A stretch of 64,000 nucleotides of DNA from Locusta migratoria (lineage: Eukaryota; Arthropoda; Insecta; Orthoptera; Acrididae). Each line of letters begins with the position of its first letter. Positions within the stretch are counted from its first letter, which is position 1. The DNA is taken from NCBI GenBank assembly GCA_026315105.1, contig CM048746.1, positions 567,514,583 through 567,578,582 on the forward strand. Direction: 5' to 3'. Made by a program: the position numbers and the translations under genes. Below, one piece after another: positions 1 through 11,029 of the stretch. The notes beneath the pieces were generated by a model. It was not told the DNA's origin. It ran no database searches and saw only the letters and a list, made by a program, of their open reading frames with translations.

Positions 1-1890
1 TGAAGCACCTTTCAGCAAACAGCCGGCGTAATCTTCTTGCAGTCTATAACCGCATTTGGTGTGATGGTGTTTTCCCGTCACAGTGGCGGGAGAGTATCAT
101 CATTACAGTGCCTAAACCAGATAAACATCCCCTTTCCTTGGATAGCTATCGGCCCATTAACCTCACTAACGTTCCATGCAAACTGTTGGAGTGGATGGTC
201 AGTCGGTGGTTGTGTTGTATTCTGGAGACTCAAGGCTTACTCGCTCCATGCCAGGGCGGTTTTCACCATGGTCGATCTACCACCGACAATCTGGTGTATC
301 TGGAGTCTGCAATACGCACTGCCTTTTCCAGGCGCCATCATCTTGTTGCCATCTTCTTTGATATGCACAAAGCATATGATACCACCTGGTGACGACACAT
401 CCTCAACACTTTATATGACTGGGGCCACCAGGGCTCCCTACCGATTTTTATCCAGAATTTTTTAGCTGTGCGTACGTTTCCTGTTCAAATTGGTGCTTCC
501 CTGAGCTGCTCTCATATCCAGGAAAACGGGGTTCCTCAGGGTTCTGTTTTAAGCATTCCATTATTTTTAATTGTCATCAACGGTTTAGTGACAGCGGTTG
601 GATCGTCGGTGTCCCCTTCACTTTATGCTGACGACTTTTGTCTCACTTTTAGTTCTTGCAGCACCCAAGTTGCCGAGCGTAGGTTGCAAGGTGCTATTCG
701 GAAGGCGCAGACCTGGGCGCTTACACACGGCTTTCAGTTTTCTGTCATCAAGACCAGAGTGATGCACTTCTGTCGGCGTCAGATTGTCCACCCGCACCCT
801 GAACTTTATCTTAATGATGAACTACTTACTGTAATAGACACTCATATTTTTTTGGGGGGGCGGGGCTTGTATTCGACTCAAGGCTGACGTGGCTCCCCCA
901 CATCAGTCAACTAAAACGGGAGTGCTGGCGCCACCTCAATGTCCTCCGCCACCTGGGCCATACTTCCTGGGGAGCTGACTGCTCCACCCTGTTGCGGCTC
1001 TATCAGCCTCTGGTGCAGTCCCATTTAGATTTTGGATGTGTCGCCTACAGTTCTGCGTCACCCTCAGCATTGCGCTTGCTGGACCCCATCCACCACTGTG
1101 GTGTTCGCATCGCGACTGGTACCAGCCTTGTGACCAGCTTGCTTGCTGAGGCTAGGGTACCACCTTTGTCGATCCGTCGTTGACAACTGCTTGCAGCCTA
1201 TGCAGCGCTCGTGCACAGCTCATCAAGCCACCCGAACCACCCTGTTCTTTTCTCCCGCATGGTCGTCCATGACCGACAACGACGACCCAGGTCGGGTAAT
1301 ACTATCGCCTTCAGGGTCCAGTCACTGCTGCAGTAACTCTACCACCTCCATATCGGGTCCACATACGCACGCCTCCGTGGCGCCTGCCTAGGCTGTCTAC
1401 TTGCCTGGACTTGGCTTGTGAACCCAAAGACTCAGTTCCACTTGCAGCTCTCTGTCGCCAGTTTTTAGCACTCATAGCTAGATTTCCTGGACACGACCTA
1501 ATTTACACAGATGGTTCGCAAGTTGAGAGCCGGGTTGGTTTTGCATTCGCTCATGACACCCATGTTGAACAACACTCTCTACCGGCTGGCTGCAGTGTCT
1601 AAACTGCAGAGCTGGTGGCAATTTGCCGCGCACTCGAGCACATCCGGGCCTGCTCAGGTGAGTCCTTTCTCATCTGCAGTGACTTCCTGAGCAGTGTTAG
1701 AGCCCTTGGCCAGTGTTATCCGTGGTCTCCTCTGGTGTTGGCCATACAGGAGACGCTTCATGCCGTTGAACTGTCCGGGCGATCATTGATGTTCATCTGG
1801 TCTCTGATCCATCTGGGTATCCTGGGCAATGAATGTGTTGACCGGCTTGCCAAGCAGGCTGTCAGTGCGACCATCCCCCCAGGGGGCCCA
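1..1890 (+). pseudogene. Element A: broken ORF2 (RT + RNase H) of an I-clade-like LINE, cut by the window start
   Basis: The reverse transcriptase encoded here copies element RNA into DNA at a nicked target, and the RNase H removes the RNA template. Visible RT motifs are SYRPINLTN near 147, FFDMHKAYDTTW near 357-389, NGVPQGSVLS near 525 and the catalytic YADD at 624-635. RNase H shows YTDGS near 1504, TAELV after 1602 and an SD pair near 1678. Lesions are an in-frame TGA at 390-392, a frameshift in the G-run near 855, further shifts between 890 and 1400, and an in-frame TAA at 1600-1602. The RNase H stops short near 1890, so the C-terminal CCHC part is missing. By RT sequence it is closest to element K, both with KPDKHPLSLDSYRP-like text. 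It is clearly non-functional. The start of the element lies outside the window. Confidence 0.88.
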
Positions 1891-1895
1891 CAGTT

Positions 1896-1899
<4 letters not shown>

Positions 1900-1957
<58 letters not shown>
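1900..1957. repeat. (GT)n microsatellite
   Basis: About 28 uninterrupted GT dinucleotides lie directly after the truncated RNase H of element A and before the leader of element B. It marks the A/B junction. The CVCV and HTHT open frames across it are repeat artefacts. Confidence 0.97.
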
Positions 1958-1958
<1 letters not shown>

Positions 1959-2559
1959 CGCGCATGGGTCCACGAGCCAGAGCAGCCTTTCTTCTGCCCC
2001 AGGCTGCTTCACTTTCCCTCCCAGTTTATGCCTTCGCCCGGAGACGAGCTTCCTTTGCTAGTTCAGGTCGTTTTTGGTAGTAGCTTCTCTCATTCCTTGG
2101 TTTCTTCCTTTCCAAACCTTTGCTTCTGTCTTTCTCTCCTTATACTCTCCTAGCCTTTTCCTCCTCCTCATTAGTCTCCGCTTCGGCGTTTGAGACACTT
2201 CTTTCCTTCTTTCCTTCTTTCTCTTCATTTCCTATCCTTCTCTCCTTTCCTCCCTGTGCGTGTCTGAAGGCCGATCCACGCATTATCATGCGTAGCAGGT
2301 GACGGGGTAATGCGTAATTCGCTGCCCCGGGTAGACAAGTAGGGCACGTATGTACCCCCTGGTAAAGGCCAGGCCCAGGGAGGGGTGATTACCCGAACTG
2401 GTACCTTCCGAACGTGCCGATTGGTCCCTCCGTCAGTTCTCAGGAGGTGTGACCTGAGCTGTGAACAATCACCTAAGGCGGGTAAGCCCTCGGAGAGGGC
2501 CCCCACTAGGAAGGAGCGCGCCATCGGAGACGCCGGTAATCACGGGGGACACCTCCGCG
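1958..2559 (+). promoter_or_regulatory. Probable 5' leader of element B
   Basis: There is no gene here. The first part (about 2040-2262) is pyrimidine-rich, with CTTTCCTT tracts. From about 2268 the sequence becomes GC-rich, and it runs without a break into the ATG of the element B gag at 2560. LINE promoters are internal, so this leader would carry the Pol II promoter. The exact 5' end of the element is not visible; 1958 is taken because the GT repeat ends there. Confidence 0.5.
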
Positions 2560-3943
2560 ATGACTTCCTTCTCTTCTTCAGTGACGTTGACCCAGAAACG
2601 TAAGATAGATTCGCCTCAGCACAAGAAAACTTTGCCTAATTTACCGTTATTTCTTGTTGTTTCTCACACCGACGGAAAAGATTTCACTTCTGTCAATCCT
2701 TTCGTTATACAGAAAGGTGTTGATGCAATTGCTGGCCCTGTTAAAACCTGTTCGCGTCAGCGCAATGGCACATTGTTGCTGGAAGCGAACAGTGCTTTTC
2801 AAGCCCAGAAACTAATCCGGACTACATTATTACACACGTTTCCAGTCAAGGTAGAAGCGCACCGCACACTCAACTCGTCATGGAGGGTAGTTTTTACGAG
2901 ATCCCTTGACGGGTTGTCTGATGACGACATCCAGTCCTATATGTCCAATCAGGGTGTGACAGCCGTCCACAGGGTGATGAAAAAGGTAGATAACCAGTTG
3001 ACACCGACTTGTACTGTGTTTTTGACATTCGACAGAGTTGACGTCCTGTCGAAGGTCAAAGCAGGGTACGAAGTTATCTCAGTCCGCCCTTATATTCCAA
3101 ACCCAACGTGCTGTTTTCAATGTCACAGGTACAACCATACCTGTGAATCTTGCCCAAATGCAGCAAAATATGTCACTTGTGGTAGGGACGCCCATGAGGG
3201 GGATTGCCCACCTCCGTCCCCTCACTGCCTTAACTGCAACGGCAACCATGCGGCTTCCTCTCGCGACTGCCCTGTATATAAGGATGAAAAAATCATACAG
3301 CAAATTCGGAGAAGGTATCAACATCTGCCGCTCGAAAGTTGTTGGTGAGTGGAAAGCCCACTGTCCTCCCAGCGGGTACATACAGTAAGGTCCTCACCTC
3401 AACTCGACCTACTAAGTATTCCAGTACCCAGACTTGTGATTTCACTTTCGCTGACACAGTTGTGCGATCTGCCAGCCCGAAGATTGCCCGTTCCACGTCC
3501 CCGCTTCCTCCTGCTGCTTCTAAGGTGCAGTCTTTGACAAACTCTAGTAAACCATGGCACCTAAACAAGATGCCCGGACCTTGAAAAAGGAACCCGTCCG
3601 TGAGGATTTTCTGCGTTCTCAGGCTTCCCAACCGTCAACTGCCTCTTCCCGCCGTCACTCTTCCAGAAGAGCTGACAAGAAAGAGAGTTCCTCTCCTTCC
3701 CCGCCGAGGCGTGACCCATCTGTCACGCCGTCCAACAGTTGCCGGCCTCGGCCGTCTTCTGTTTCACCAGGACGCACCGTTTGTCGGGCGCCCGGCCCTT
3801 TACCGGCGGTGGAAACTGCCCCTCCTGATCAACTCAGGGAGGTGGCAGGCGCGTCGGTCGAACCAATGGAACATGACCCTTTGCCCCCAGACAGCGATAG
3901 CAGTGCTCCCTCGAAATTCGGTCATCAGCGGCCGTCGAGGTGA
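2560..3943 (+). pseudogene. Element B ORF1: gag-like RNA-binding protein with CCHC knuckles
   Basis: The family role is to coat element RNA and take part in the ribonucleoprotein. The first ATG in frame is at 2560; the open frame reaches further up only through non-ATG codons. The N-terminal part is RRM-like or undefined. It is followed by three cysteine knuckles: CFQCHRYNHTCESC near 3111, a second with the order CGRDAHEGDC near 3180, and CLNCNGNHAASSRDC near 3226. After that comes a Ser/Pro/Arg-rich tail to the stop at 3943. The frame shifts near 3340 and again near 3555, so the tail is no longer joined to the knuckles. The second knuckle has lost one Cys (YVTC). ORF2 starts 50 bp downstream. 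Confidence 0.82.
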
Positions 3944-3993
3944 CCCCGCTTGCTAGTTGGTTTTTATCCTTATTTCTTATCTCATTTTTTATC

Positions 3994-6217
3994 ATGGCGC
4001 TCCTTCAATGGAATATTCGCGGCATTCGTTCCAATCGGGAGGAGTTAAAACTACTACTTCGGTTGCACTGCCCGCTTCTAGTCTGTCTCCAAGAAACTAA
4101 GTTGCGTCCAAGTGATCGTGCAGACTTTCCACACTACACCTCTGTGCGGTTCGACCTGCCACCCGTGGAAGGTATCCCAGCCCATGGAAGGGTTCTGATG
4201 CTCTTTCGAGACGACGTCTATTTCCAGCCCCTTTCATTGCATACTCACCTACAGGAAGTTGCCGTCTGCATCACTTTATCCGCATTTACCTTTTCCCTCT
4301 GTAATATTTATTCGCCATCGTCATCTGCCCTTACTAGGGCAGATGTGCTACACCTCGTTGACCAGCTCCCTTCACCTTTCGTGTTGGTAGGCGATTTTAA
4401 TGCCCACCACCCCCTATGGGGCTCTACGGCACCTTGTCCGAGAGGCTCCCTTTTGGTGGACATTCTCCAACACCTCTATCTTGTCTGCCTCAACACCGGT
4501 GCACCGACCTTCCTTTCAGACACAACACACACCTATTCCCATATAGACCTCGCAATATGCACTCCTCAGCTTGCCGGCCGGTTTGAGTGGTATGCACTTT
4601 CTGACACGTACTCGAGTGACCATTTCCCTTGTATCATCCACCTCCTGCATCATTCCCCATCTCCTCGTCCCATCAGTTGGAACATTTCTAAAGCCGACTG
4701 GGGTCTTCATTCTTCCGTGGCTGTTTTTCACGATCAGAATTTTCCCAACTGTGACAGTCAGGTCGAATACCTCACAGAGGTTATTCTCACCACTGCTGAA
4801 CGTTCCATACCTCGTACATCCTCTTCTTCACGTCGTGTCCAGGTCCCTTGGTGGACTGCAGCCTGACGCGACGCGCTTAGAGCCCGGCGCCGTGCTTTAC
4901 GCACCTTTCGCCGCCACCCAACTTTGGAGAATTGCATACATTATAAACGTATGAGAGCGCAATGTCGTCGTATCATAAACGACAGCAAGAAAGCTTGCTG
5001 GACTGCTTTTACTAGTTCTTTTAACCGTTTTACTCCCTCCACGTTTGTTTGGGGTGGCCTACGCCGTTTATCCGGCATCAAGGTCCACTCCCCGATTCCT
5101 GGCCTGACCGTGGAGAACGCAGTATTCATGGACCCCGCTGACGTTTCCAACGCATTGGGCCGTTTCTTTGCGGAGGTTTCGAGCTATGCCCATTATCACC
5201 CTGCCTTTCTCCCTTGCAAACAGGTACAGGAGGAACGGCCGCCTTCTTTCCACTCTTTTAATCGTGAAAATTATAATGTCGCCTTCACCATGCAGGAGCT
5301 AGACCGTGCTCTCGCCCTGTCCCGATCTTCTGCTCCCGGGCCCGATTCCATTCACATTGAAATGCTGAAGAACCTCTCTCCTGCGGGCAAGTGTTTTCTT
5401 CTTAGTACCTACAATTGCATATGGACTGAAGGTCATGTTCCCACAAGTTGGCGTGAAGCCATTGTTGTCCCCATTGCCAAACCAGGGAAGGACAAACATC
5501 TTCCTTCCAGTTATCGTCCTATTTCTCTGACGAGCTGTGTCTGTAAGGTGATGGAACGCATGGTTAACGCTCGGTTGGTCTGGCTCCTCGAATCTCGCCG
5601 CCTCCTAACAAATGTCCAATGCGGTTTTCGTCGACACCGCTCTGCTGCTGATCACCTCGTTACGTTGTCGACCTTCATTATGAACAACTTTCTAAAGAAG
5701 CGTCAAACAGTAGCAGTGTTCTTCGACTTGGAGAAGGCATACGATACCTGTTGGAGAGCGGGCATTCTCCGCACATTGCACACATGGGGCCTTCGGGGCC
5801 GCCTCCCTCTTTTCATTCAAGCGTTTTTGGCGGATCGCAAGTTCCGGGTATGGGTGGGCTCTGTTTTGTCAGATACCTTTCGCCAGGAGAATGGGGTACC
5901 GCAAGGTTCCATCTTGAGTGTGGCTCTCTTTGCCATTGCAATCAATCCGATCGTAGATTGCCTTTCAGCCGACGTTTCCGGATCTCTTTTTGTAGACGAT
6001 TTCGCAATTTATTTCAGCGCCCAACGGACGTGTCTCTTGGAGCGTTCCCTTCAACGCTGTCTTGACCGTCTATATTCCTGGAGCATTGCAAACGGCTTCC
6101 GATTCTCCACTGAGAAAACTGTGTGCATCAACTTCTGGAGATACAAGGAATTTCTTCCACCTTCTCTCTGTCTCGGCCCTGTTGCTCTCCCTTTCGTGGA
6201 GACTACGAAATTCTTGG
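3994..6217 (+). pseudogene. Element B ORF2, 5' part: APE endonuclease + reverse transcriptase
   Basis: The EN would nick target DNA and the RT would then prime on the nick. Start ATG at 3994 gives MALLQWNIRGIRSN. EN landmarks in order are LQETK (catalytic Glu), GDFNAHHPLWG near 4390, HIDLAIC near 4540 and SDHFPC near 4615. RT landmarks are SAPGPDS near 5330, YRPISLTSC near 5514, FFDLEKAYDT near 5720, NGVPQGSILS near 5890 and FVDD at 5989-6000. The only lesion seen over about 740 codons is an in-frame TGA at 4864-4866, between EN and RT. The frame then ends because element C is inserted at 6217/6218, not because of decay. It continues in phase at 18356. Confidence 0.9.
6205..6217. repeat. 13-bp TSD, left copy (element C into B)
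   Basis: ACGAAATTCTTGG is repeated exactly at 18356-18368, flanking the composite C(+D) insertion. It lies in codon phase in element B ORF2 (Thr-Lys-Phe-Leu), so removing the insertion and one copy restores phase. Confidence 0.93.
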
Positions 6218-6613
6218 CCCTCAGGGGCTCAGCATTAATTTGCTGAGTACGGGCTTGGCAAACCTGGGGTCCTGAGCTGTGGGCTGTGTCATGCCAACAG
6301 TCCACTACACCGTAAGCTCTGTGCATGCTTCAACGACCATCGTTCGGTGCAACGGTGGAACGTTGTACGTTTCAGAGCCCGAGAATCTTGGCTTCATCGC
6401 CCGGGTCGCGAGGACGGTACAAACCTCTATAAAAAAAAACCTCAATCTCAAGGTGTGCTATGTGCCGAGGAGATGCATGGCTGTTGAGGTTGAACAGCCG
6501 CTAGCGAGCAACCTCTAAGGAACCTGCCGCACCTCAGTTGTATGAGGCTTACCCAGGCAAGCAGGGCTCTGCCTGGGTGGACCTTTAGTTCCCTAGCTGC
6601 TCGTGGGACCAGC
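6218..6613 (+). promoter_or_regulatory. Element C 5' UTR with conserved hairpins
   Basis: This is about 396 bp of leader, colinear with the leaders at 11030-11424 and 20825-21219. It contains a terminal hairpin (CTCAGCA/TGCTGAG near 6228-6247). It also holds a candidate pseudoknot: stem 6479-6485/6493-6499, whose 7-nt loop 6486-6492 is complementary to 6509-6515. It is the likely site of the internal promoter and RNA packaging signals, by analogy with other LINEs. No experimental claim is made. Confidence 0.65.
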
Positions 6614-8096
6614 ATGAAACGAGCAAATAAAAGCGTGGCCGGTCGCGAAAACGGCGTCTCTAAGCGTGGTAGGAGATTCCAATTCTGCAGTATTTAACCC
6701 CTGTTCGTTCCCTTCCCTGGCTATGCCATGGGAGGAACGCCAGGCCAGAAATCAAGGAGAGTCCTATGCCCCTCGATACTTGGTGTGCACACGTACTGAA
6801 GGGGAATCCTTTGCGTCAACAAAGCCACTGTTTTTTGTCGAGCATCTGGAGGACAAGTATGGAGAGGTGGAGGGTATGTCCAAGATGCGATCTCGGTCAG
6901 TCTTGATAACGACGTCATCCCCAGCACAGTCGCGGGCCTTGCTCGCCTGTGAGAAGCTGGGTGATGTTCCCGTTACAATAACACCTCACAAGAGCCTTAA
7001 TATGGTCCAGGGTATCGTCTACCATCGAGATCTGTTGTTGCAGTCTGATGATGAGCTACGGTCGAACCCAGAGCGGCACGGTTCCATTTTATCCGGCGCA
7101 TCTATAGGGGTCCTAAGGACAACAGAGTCGCCACCGGTGCTTTCATCTTGGCTTTTGAGGGTGACACCTTACCTGAAAAAGTCAAGGTGATGGTATACCG
7201 GTGTGACGTAAAGCCCTACGTCCCTCTCCCTATGCGCGTTGCTTTAAGTGCTGGAGGTTTGGGCACATGTCCTCCCGCTGTGAGACCAACCCCACATGTC
7301 GGGAGTGTGGACGTCCATCTCATCCAGACGTCCCTTGTGTCCCTCCTCCGGTCTGTGTTAACTGTGGCCAACATCATTCGCCTTGCTCACCAGATTGCTC
7401 AGTACTCCATAAAGAGCGGAAAATCATGGAGTATAAAACCCTGGACAGACTGACCTATTCAGAGGCACGGCGCAAATACACAAAGCTGCACCCGTGACCA
7501 TGGGCAAAAGTTTTGCAACAGCTGTTCAAACACTTTCAACTCTAATACTATCTGCTCAGATACTCTCGGTGGGGCCACAGGCCCAACCATCCAATCCCCC
7601 CCCCTCGGCAGCAGGGGGGCGGATCTTCCTGTATTGCTCCCCAAAGCCAATGGGGACACTGGTCCCCACCCCCGAGCCAGAGAAGCAAAAGCCTTTTCTG
7701 GCTCCTCTCGCAAGGAAGGGTTCGGTTGAGTCCCACCCCTCCTTGGCTTCTTCCTCTGGTACGACAGCTACCCGCCAGTGGCAAACAGTGCCAAAGAAGG
7801 CTGGTCGTCGGGCCGCAATGTCTTCCTCAGTCTCAGAGACTGAGTCCCCGACGTCCTCCAGACGTGAGAAGCCAAAAGACCAGCGAGAGGCTTCGAAAAA
7901 GAAGGAAAAACAAGTGAAGACCAAAGGAACCCTAGTGGTTCCCCCACTTCCGCCCCCGCCCTCTTCCTCTGAGGACGAGGACGAAGTGAAGATACTAGCT
8001 TCCCCTGAGGACCTAGCACTTGATGGTCCACCAGAAACGATGGACGTGGATTCCACAGCTTTGCGAGCAGTGTCGGCAAGTGAGCATGAGGTTTAA
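6614..8096 (+). pseudogene. Element C ORF1: gag-like protein, three CCHC knuckles
   Basis: It starts MKRANKSVAG at 6614, the same start as D (11425) and F (21220). A gag core (PWEERQARN, VEHLEDKYGEVEGMSKMRS, VPVTITPHKSLNMVQG) covers 6720-7020. It is followed by the GAFILAFEGDTLPEKVKVM block near 7137-7190. The knuckles are near 7255-7405; CRECGRPSHPDVPC is clear. A charged Ser/Pro/Lys tail ends in EDEVKILASPEDLAL before the stop at 8094-8096. The frame shifts at least near 6670, 7085, 7235 and 7495, so no complete protein can be made. ORF2 follows after 19 bp. Confidence 0.85.
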
Positions 8097-8337
8097 CTAC
8101 TACTCCATATTACCTCATGTCTTCCCAGTTAATGGAAAGCGTTATTCTCCAGTGGAACTGCGGCGGTTTTTTCACCCGCCTGGCTGAACTGTGACACCTT
8201 CTGAGCATAACACCTGCTTTCTGCATTGCCCTCCAGGAAACATGGTTTCCGGCAATGCGGACCCCTGCCCTCCGGGGCTACAGGGGATATTATTGTAATA
8301 TCGCAGCCAGTATAACAGGGTATCAGGTGGTGTGTAT

Positions 8338-8342
<5 letters not shown>

Positions 8343-8389
<47 letters not shown>
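8343..8389. repeat. (TG)n microsatellite inside EN coding sequence
   Basis: About 23 TG units occupy the site where sister copies read GGVCVYVL (K near 40911, D near 13170). The ancestral coding text is already GTGTGTATGT-like, which gives a seed for slippage. It adds to the loss of the reading frame. Confidence 0.95.
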
Positions 8390-8391
<2 letters not shown>

Positions 8392-8793
8392 TTACCTCGG
8401 TATATAGAGCCTGTGCTCCTTCAGACGCCGTTGGAAGCGGTGGCTGTTAGGGTAAGGACAACACAAGAGTTCACCGTTTGCAGTCTTTACCTCCCTCCTG
8501 ATGGTGATGTCTCTCAGACTGTTTTGGCTGCACTACTTTCTCAACTCCCCCCACCTTTCTTACTACTGGGCGACTTTAATGCCCATAACACCTTGTGGGG
8601 TGGTTCCACGATTTCTGGCCGGGGCATTGTAGTCGAGGACTTACTATCTCGTCTTGACCTCTGCCTCTTGAACACGGGTGCCCAGACACATTTTAGTGTG
8701 GCGCATGGCACGTTCTCGGCCATTGATCTGTCTCTTTGCAGCCATAGGCTTTCACCATCTGTCCACTGGAGAGCCCACGATGACTTGTGCGGC

Positions 8794-8993
8794 GCCGGCC
8801 GCGGTGGCCGAGGGGACTAAGGCGCTCCAGTCACGGTCTCCACGGCCACTACGGTCGGGGGTTCGAATCCCCCCTCGGGCATGGATATTTGTGCCGTCCT
8901 AGTTCGTAAGTAGTTCATAAGTAGTTTGTAAGTTTAGGGACTGATGACCCCGTAGTTAAGTCCCATAGACTATACAAACATTTGAACATTTGA
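8794..8993 (+). mobile_element. SINE copy 1 (tRNA-derived) in element C EN
   Basis: This is a 200-bp element with a tRNA Leu/Ser-like head: A box GGTGGCCGAGGGG near 8803 and B box GGTTCGAATCC near 8861. The body includes tandem TAGTTCGTAAG-type repeats. The 3' hairpin GGGACT/AGTCCC is at 8937-8942/8959-8964, followed by an A/T-rich ACATTTGAAC tail. It is bounded by an 11-bp TSD, ACTTGTGCGGC, at 8783-8793 and 8994-9004. It would be transcribed by Pol III and moved in trans by a LINE. It is very close in sequence to copy 2 at 38947. Confidence 0.95.
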
Positions 8994-11018
8994 ACTTGTG
9001 CGGCAGTGACCATTTTCCCATTTTCCTGTCACTCCAACAACGTCAGTCCCCAGGGCGCCTGCCTAGGTGGGCCCTACACAAGGTTAACTGGGACGACTTT
9101 ACCTCTGCTGCCACTGTTGGTCCTCCACCACTCGACAACGTCGATGTGGCGGTCGAGGGCGCCACGCGCACCATTATTTCAGCTGCAGAAGCTACCGTTC
9201 CCCGTTCGTCGGGGTCCCCATGGCGTAAGACGGTACCATGGTGGTCGTCAGAGGTCGCAACAGCTATCAAATCGCCGACGGGCCTTGCAACGGTACAAGC
9301 GGCACCCGTCTCTGGAGCACCTCGTAGCTTTCAAGCGGCACCATGCACGTGCTCGTTATCTAATTAAGAGACGAAAGCAAGAGTGTTGGGAGAGGTACGT
9401 CTCCACTATTGGCGCATGTACCTCCACCACCGAGGTCTGGAACAAGATAAGGCGTTTAAGGGGATACCCAACACCAGCAGGAATCCCTGGGATCTCTGTG
9501 AATGGCATAGTATGCACGGACCCGGCCACGCTTGCAGAGCTGTTTGCCGAGCATTATGCTCATGCCTTCTCCTCTGAGAATTACCTACCGGCTTTCCGTG
9601 CATTAAAGGAGCAGGTGGAACGCCAGCCCCTCTCCCTTACCACCCGCCGTACGGAGGCATATAACATGCCATTCACAGAGTGGGAATTCCTCAGCGCTCT
9701 ACAAAAGTGTCCGGACATGGCTCCAGGACCCGATAGCATAATCTCCTTGCGATCTTCAACCACATCTGGTGCGACGGGGTATTCCCTTCGCAGTGGCGGG
9801 AGGGTATCATCATACCGGTGATGAAACCAGGCAAAAACCCTGCTCATTTGGATAGCTATCGGCCCATTATGCTGACTAATGTCCTCTGTAAGCTGTTGGA
9901 GTGCATGGTCAATAGGCGGTTGTCCTGGACCCTCGAGACTCGGGGGCTTACTGGCTCCATGCCAGGGCGGGTTCCGCCAGGGTCGCTCCACCACCGACAA
10001 CCTGGTGTACCTTGAGTCCGCGATCCGCACAGCCTTTGCCAGGCGCCAACATCTGATAGCCGTCTTTTTTGATATGCACAGAGCGTATGATCCAACCTGG
10101 CGACACCACATACTTCGCACGTTACATGGCTGGGGTCTTCGGGGCTCACTCCTGATTTTTATTAAAAACTTTTTAGCTGTCCGTACTTTTTGTGTTCAAG
10201 TAGGTGCCTCTCGTAGTACCTCTCATGTGCAGGAAAATGGGGTTCCTCAGGGCTCTGTTTTGAGTGTCCCTTTATTTCTAGTAGCCATTAACGGCTTAGC
10301 TACAGCAGTTGTCATCAGCATCCCCTTCACTATATGCTGACGACTTTTGTATCTATTTTAGCTCTTCCAGCACTCAGGTCTCTGAACGTAGGCTGCAGGG
10401 AGCCATTAGGAAGGCGTAGTCCTAGGCTCTTACCCATGGCTTCCAGTTCTCTGATACAAAGACTAGTGTTATGCACTTTTGTCGGCTTCAAACGGTTCAT
10501 CCTCGGCCCGAACTGTATCTTGGTGACGACCTATTACAGGTTGTGGACACTCATCGTTTTTTGGGGCTTGTTTTTGACTCTCGGCTGACGTAGCTCCCCC
10601 ACATCCGTCAACTAAAATGGGAGTACTGGCGTCACCTCAATGTTCTCCGCCAGCTGGGCCATATTTCCTGGGGAGCTGACCGCTCCACTCTGTTGCTGCT
10701 CTATCAGGCTCTGGGGCAGTCTCAGTTCTGCGTCACCCTCAGCATTGCGCTTGCTGGACCCCATTCACCACTGTGGGGTTTGCATCGCAATGGGTGCCTT
10801 TCGTACCAGCCCTGTGAACAGCTTGCTTTCTGAGGCCGGGGTACCACCCTTGTCGATCAGTCGCCGACAACTGTTTGCAGCCTATGCAGCGCTTGTGCAC
10901 AGCTCATCAAGCCACCCGAACCACTGTGTTCTTTTCTCCCGCATGGTCGTCCATGACCAACGACAACGACCCAGGTCAGGTCATACGATCGCCTTCAGGG
11001 TCCAGTCACTGCTGCAGG

Positions 11019-11029
11019 AACTTGAGTCA
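11019..11029. repeat. 11-bp TSD, left copy (element D into C)
   Basis: AACTTGAGTCA is repeated at 17033-17043, directly after the CAA tail of element D. The first two bases could also belong to the tail. It defines D as a single insertion. Confidence 0.9.

Larger units (their letters stand above)
1958..6217 (+). mobile_element. Element B, 5' segment: I-clade-like LINE family distinct from A/C/D/F/G/K
   Basis: This is the first part of a non-LTR retrotransposon with leader, gag ORF1 and ORF2 (EN + RT). At 6217 the coding frame is cut by element C and resumes in the same codon phase at 18356, after a 13-bp duplicated target. The gag and EN sequences diverge clearly from the other I-like elements here (EN motif QWNIRGIRSN rather than QWNCGGFF). 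The element's own 3' end is at about 19812. Confidence 0.88.
6218..11029 (+). mobile_element. Element C, 5' segment: full-length I-clade-like LINE interrupted by element D
   Basis: It starts with CCCTCAGGGGCTCAGC, the same 5' end seen at 11030 (D) and about 20825 (F). It runs through leader, gag, EN and RT, and is cut at 11029 by element D. The RNase H and 3' end follow at 17044-18355. A SINE sits in the EN at 8794-8993. The 13-bp TSD with B, the conserved 5' end and the CAA tail show a complete insertion event. Confidence 0.93.
8116..11029 (+). pseudogene. Element C ORF2, 5' part: EN + RT, heavily broken
   Basis: It opens at the ATG at 8116 with VILQWNCGGFF and meets a stop at about 8190. 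EN blocks continue in other frames: LQETWFPAMRTP near 8234, GDFNAHNTLWGG near 8571 and SAIDLSLCS near 8716. The EN is then split by a SINE (8794-8993) and by the expanded GT repeat at 8343-8389. RT blocks are APGPDS near 9722, LDSYRPIMLTN near 9850, FFDMHRAYDPTW near 10069, NGVPQGSVLS near 10236 and YADD at 10333-10344. Many frameshifts occur between 9300 and 10600. Element D interrupts it at 11029/11030, between the RT and RNase H coding regions. Confidence 0.85.

Noticed and set aside
1758..2153. HTHT and CVCV repeat proteins
   Set aside because: Translation of the GT microsatellite on both strands.
6218..6300. HDV-like self-cleaving ribozyme at the LINE 5' end
   Set aside because: HDV-like folds occur at some LINE 5' ends, but I could not fit the required P1/P2/P3 and catalytic C layout here; only simple hairpins.
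8794..8880. tRNA gene (Leu/Ser-like with A and B boxes)
   Set aside because: It is the head of a SINE, with a SINE body, tail and TSD. The same applies at 38947, 36760-36844 and 41789.
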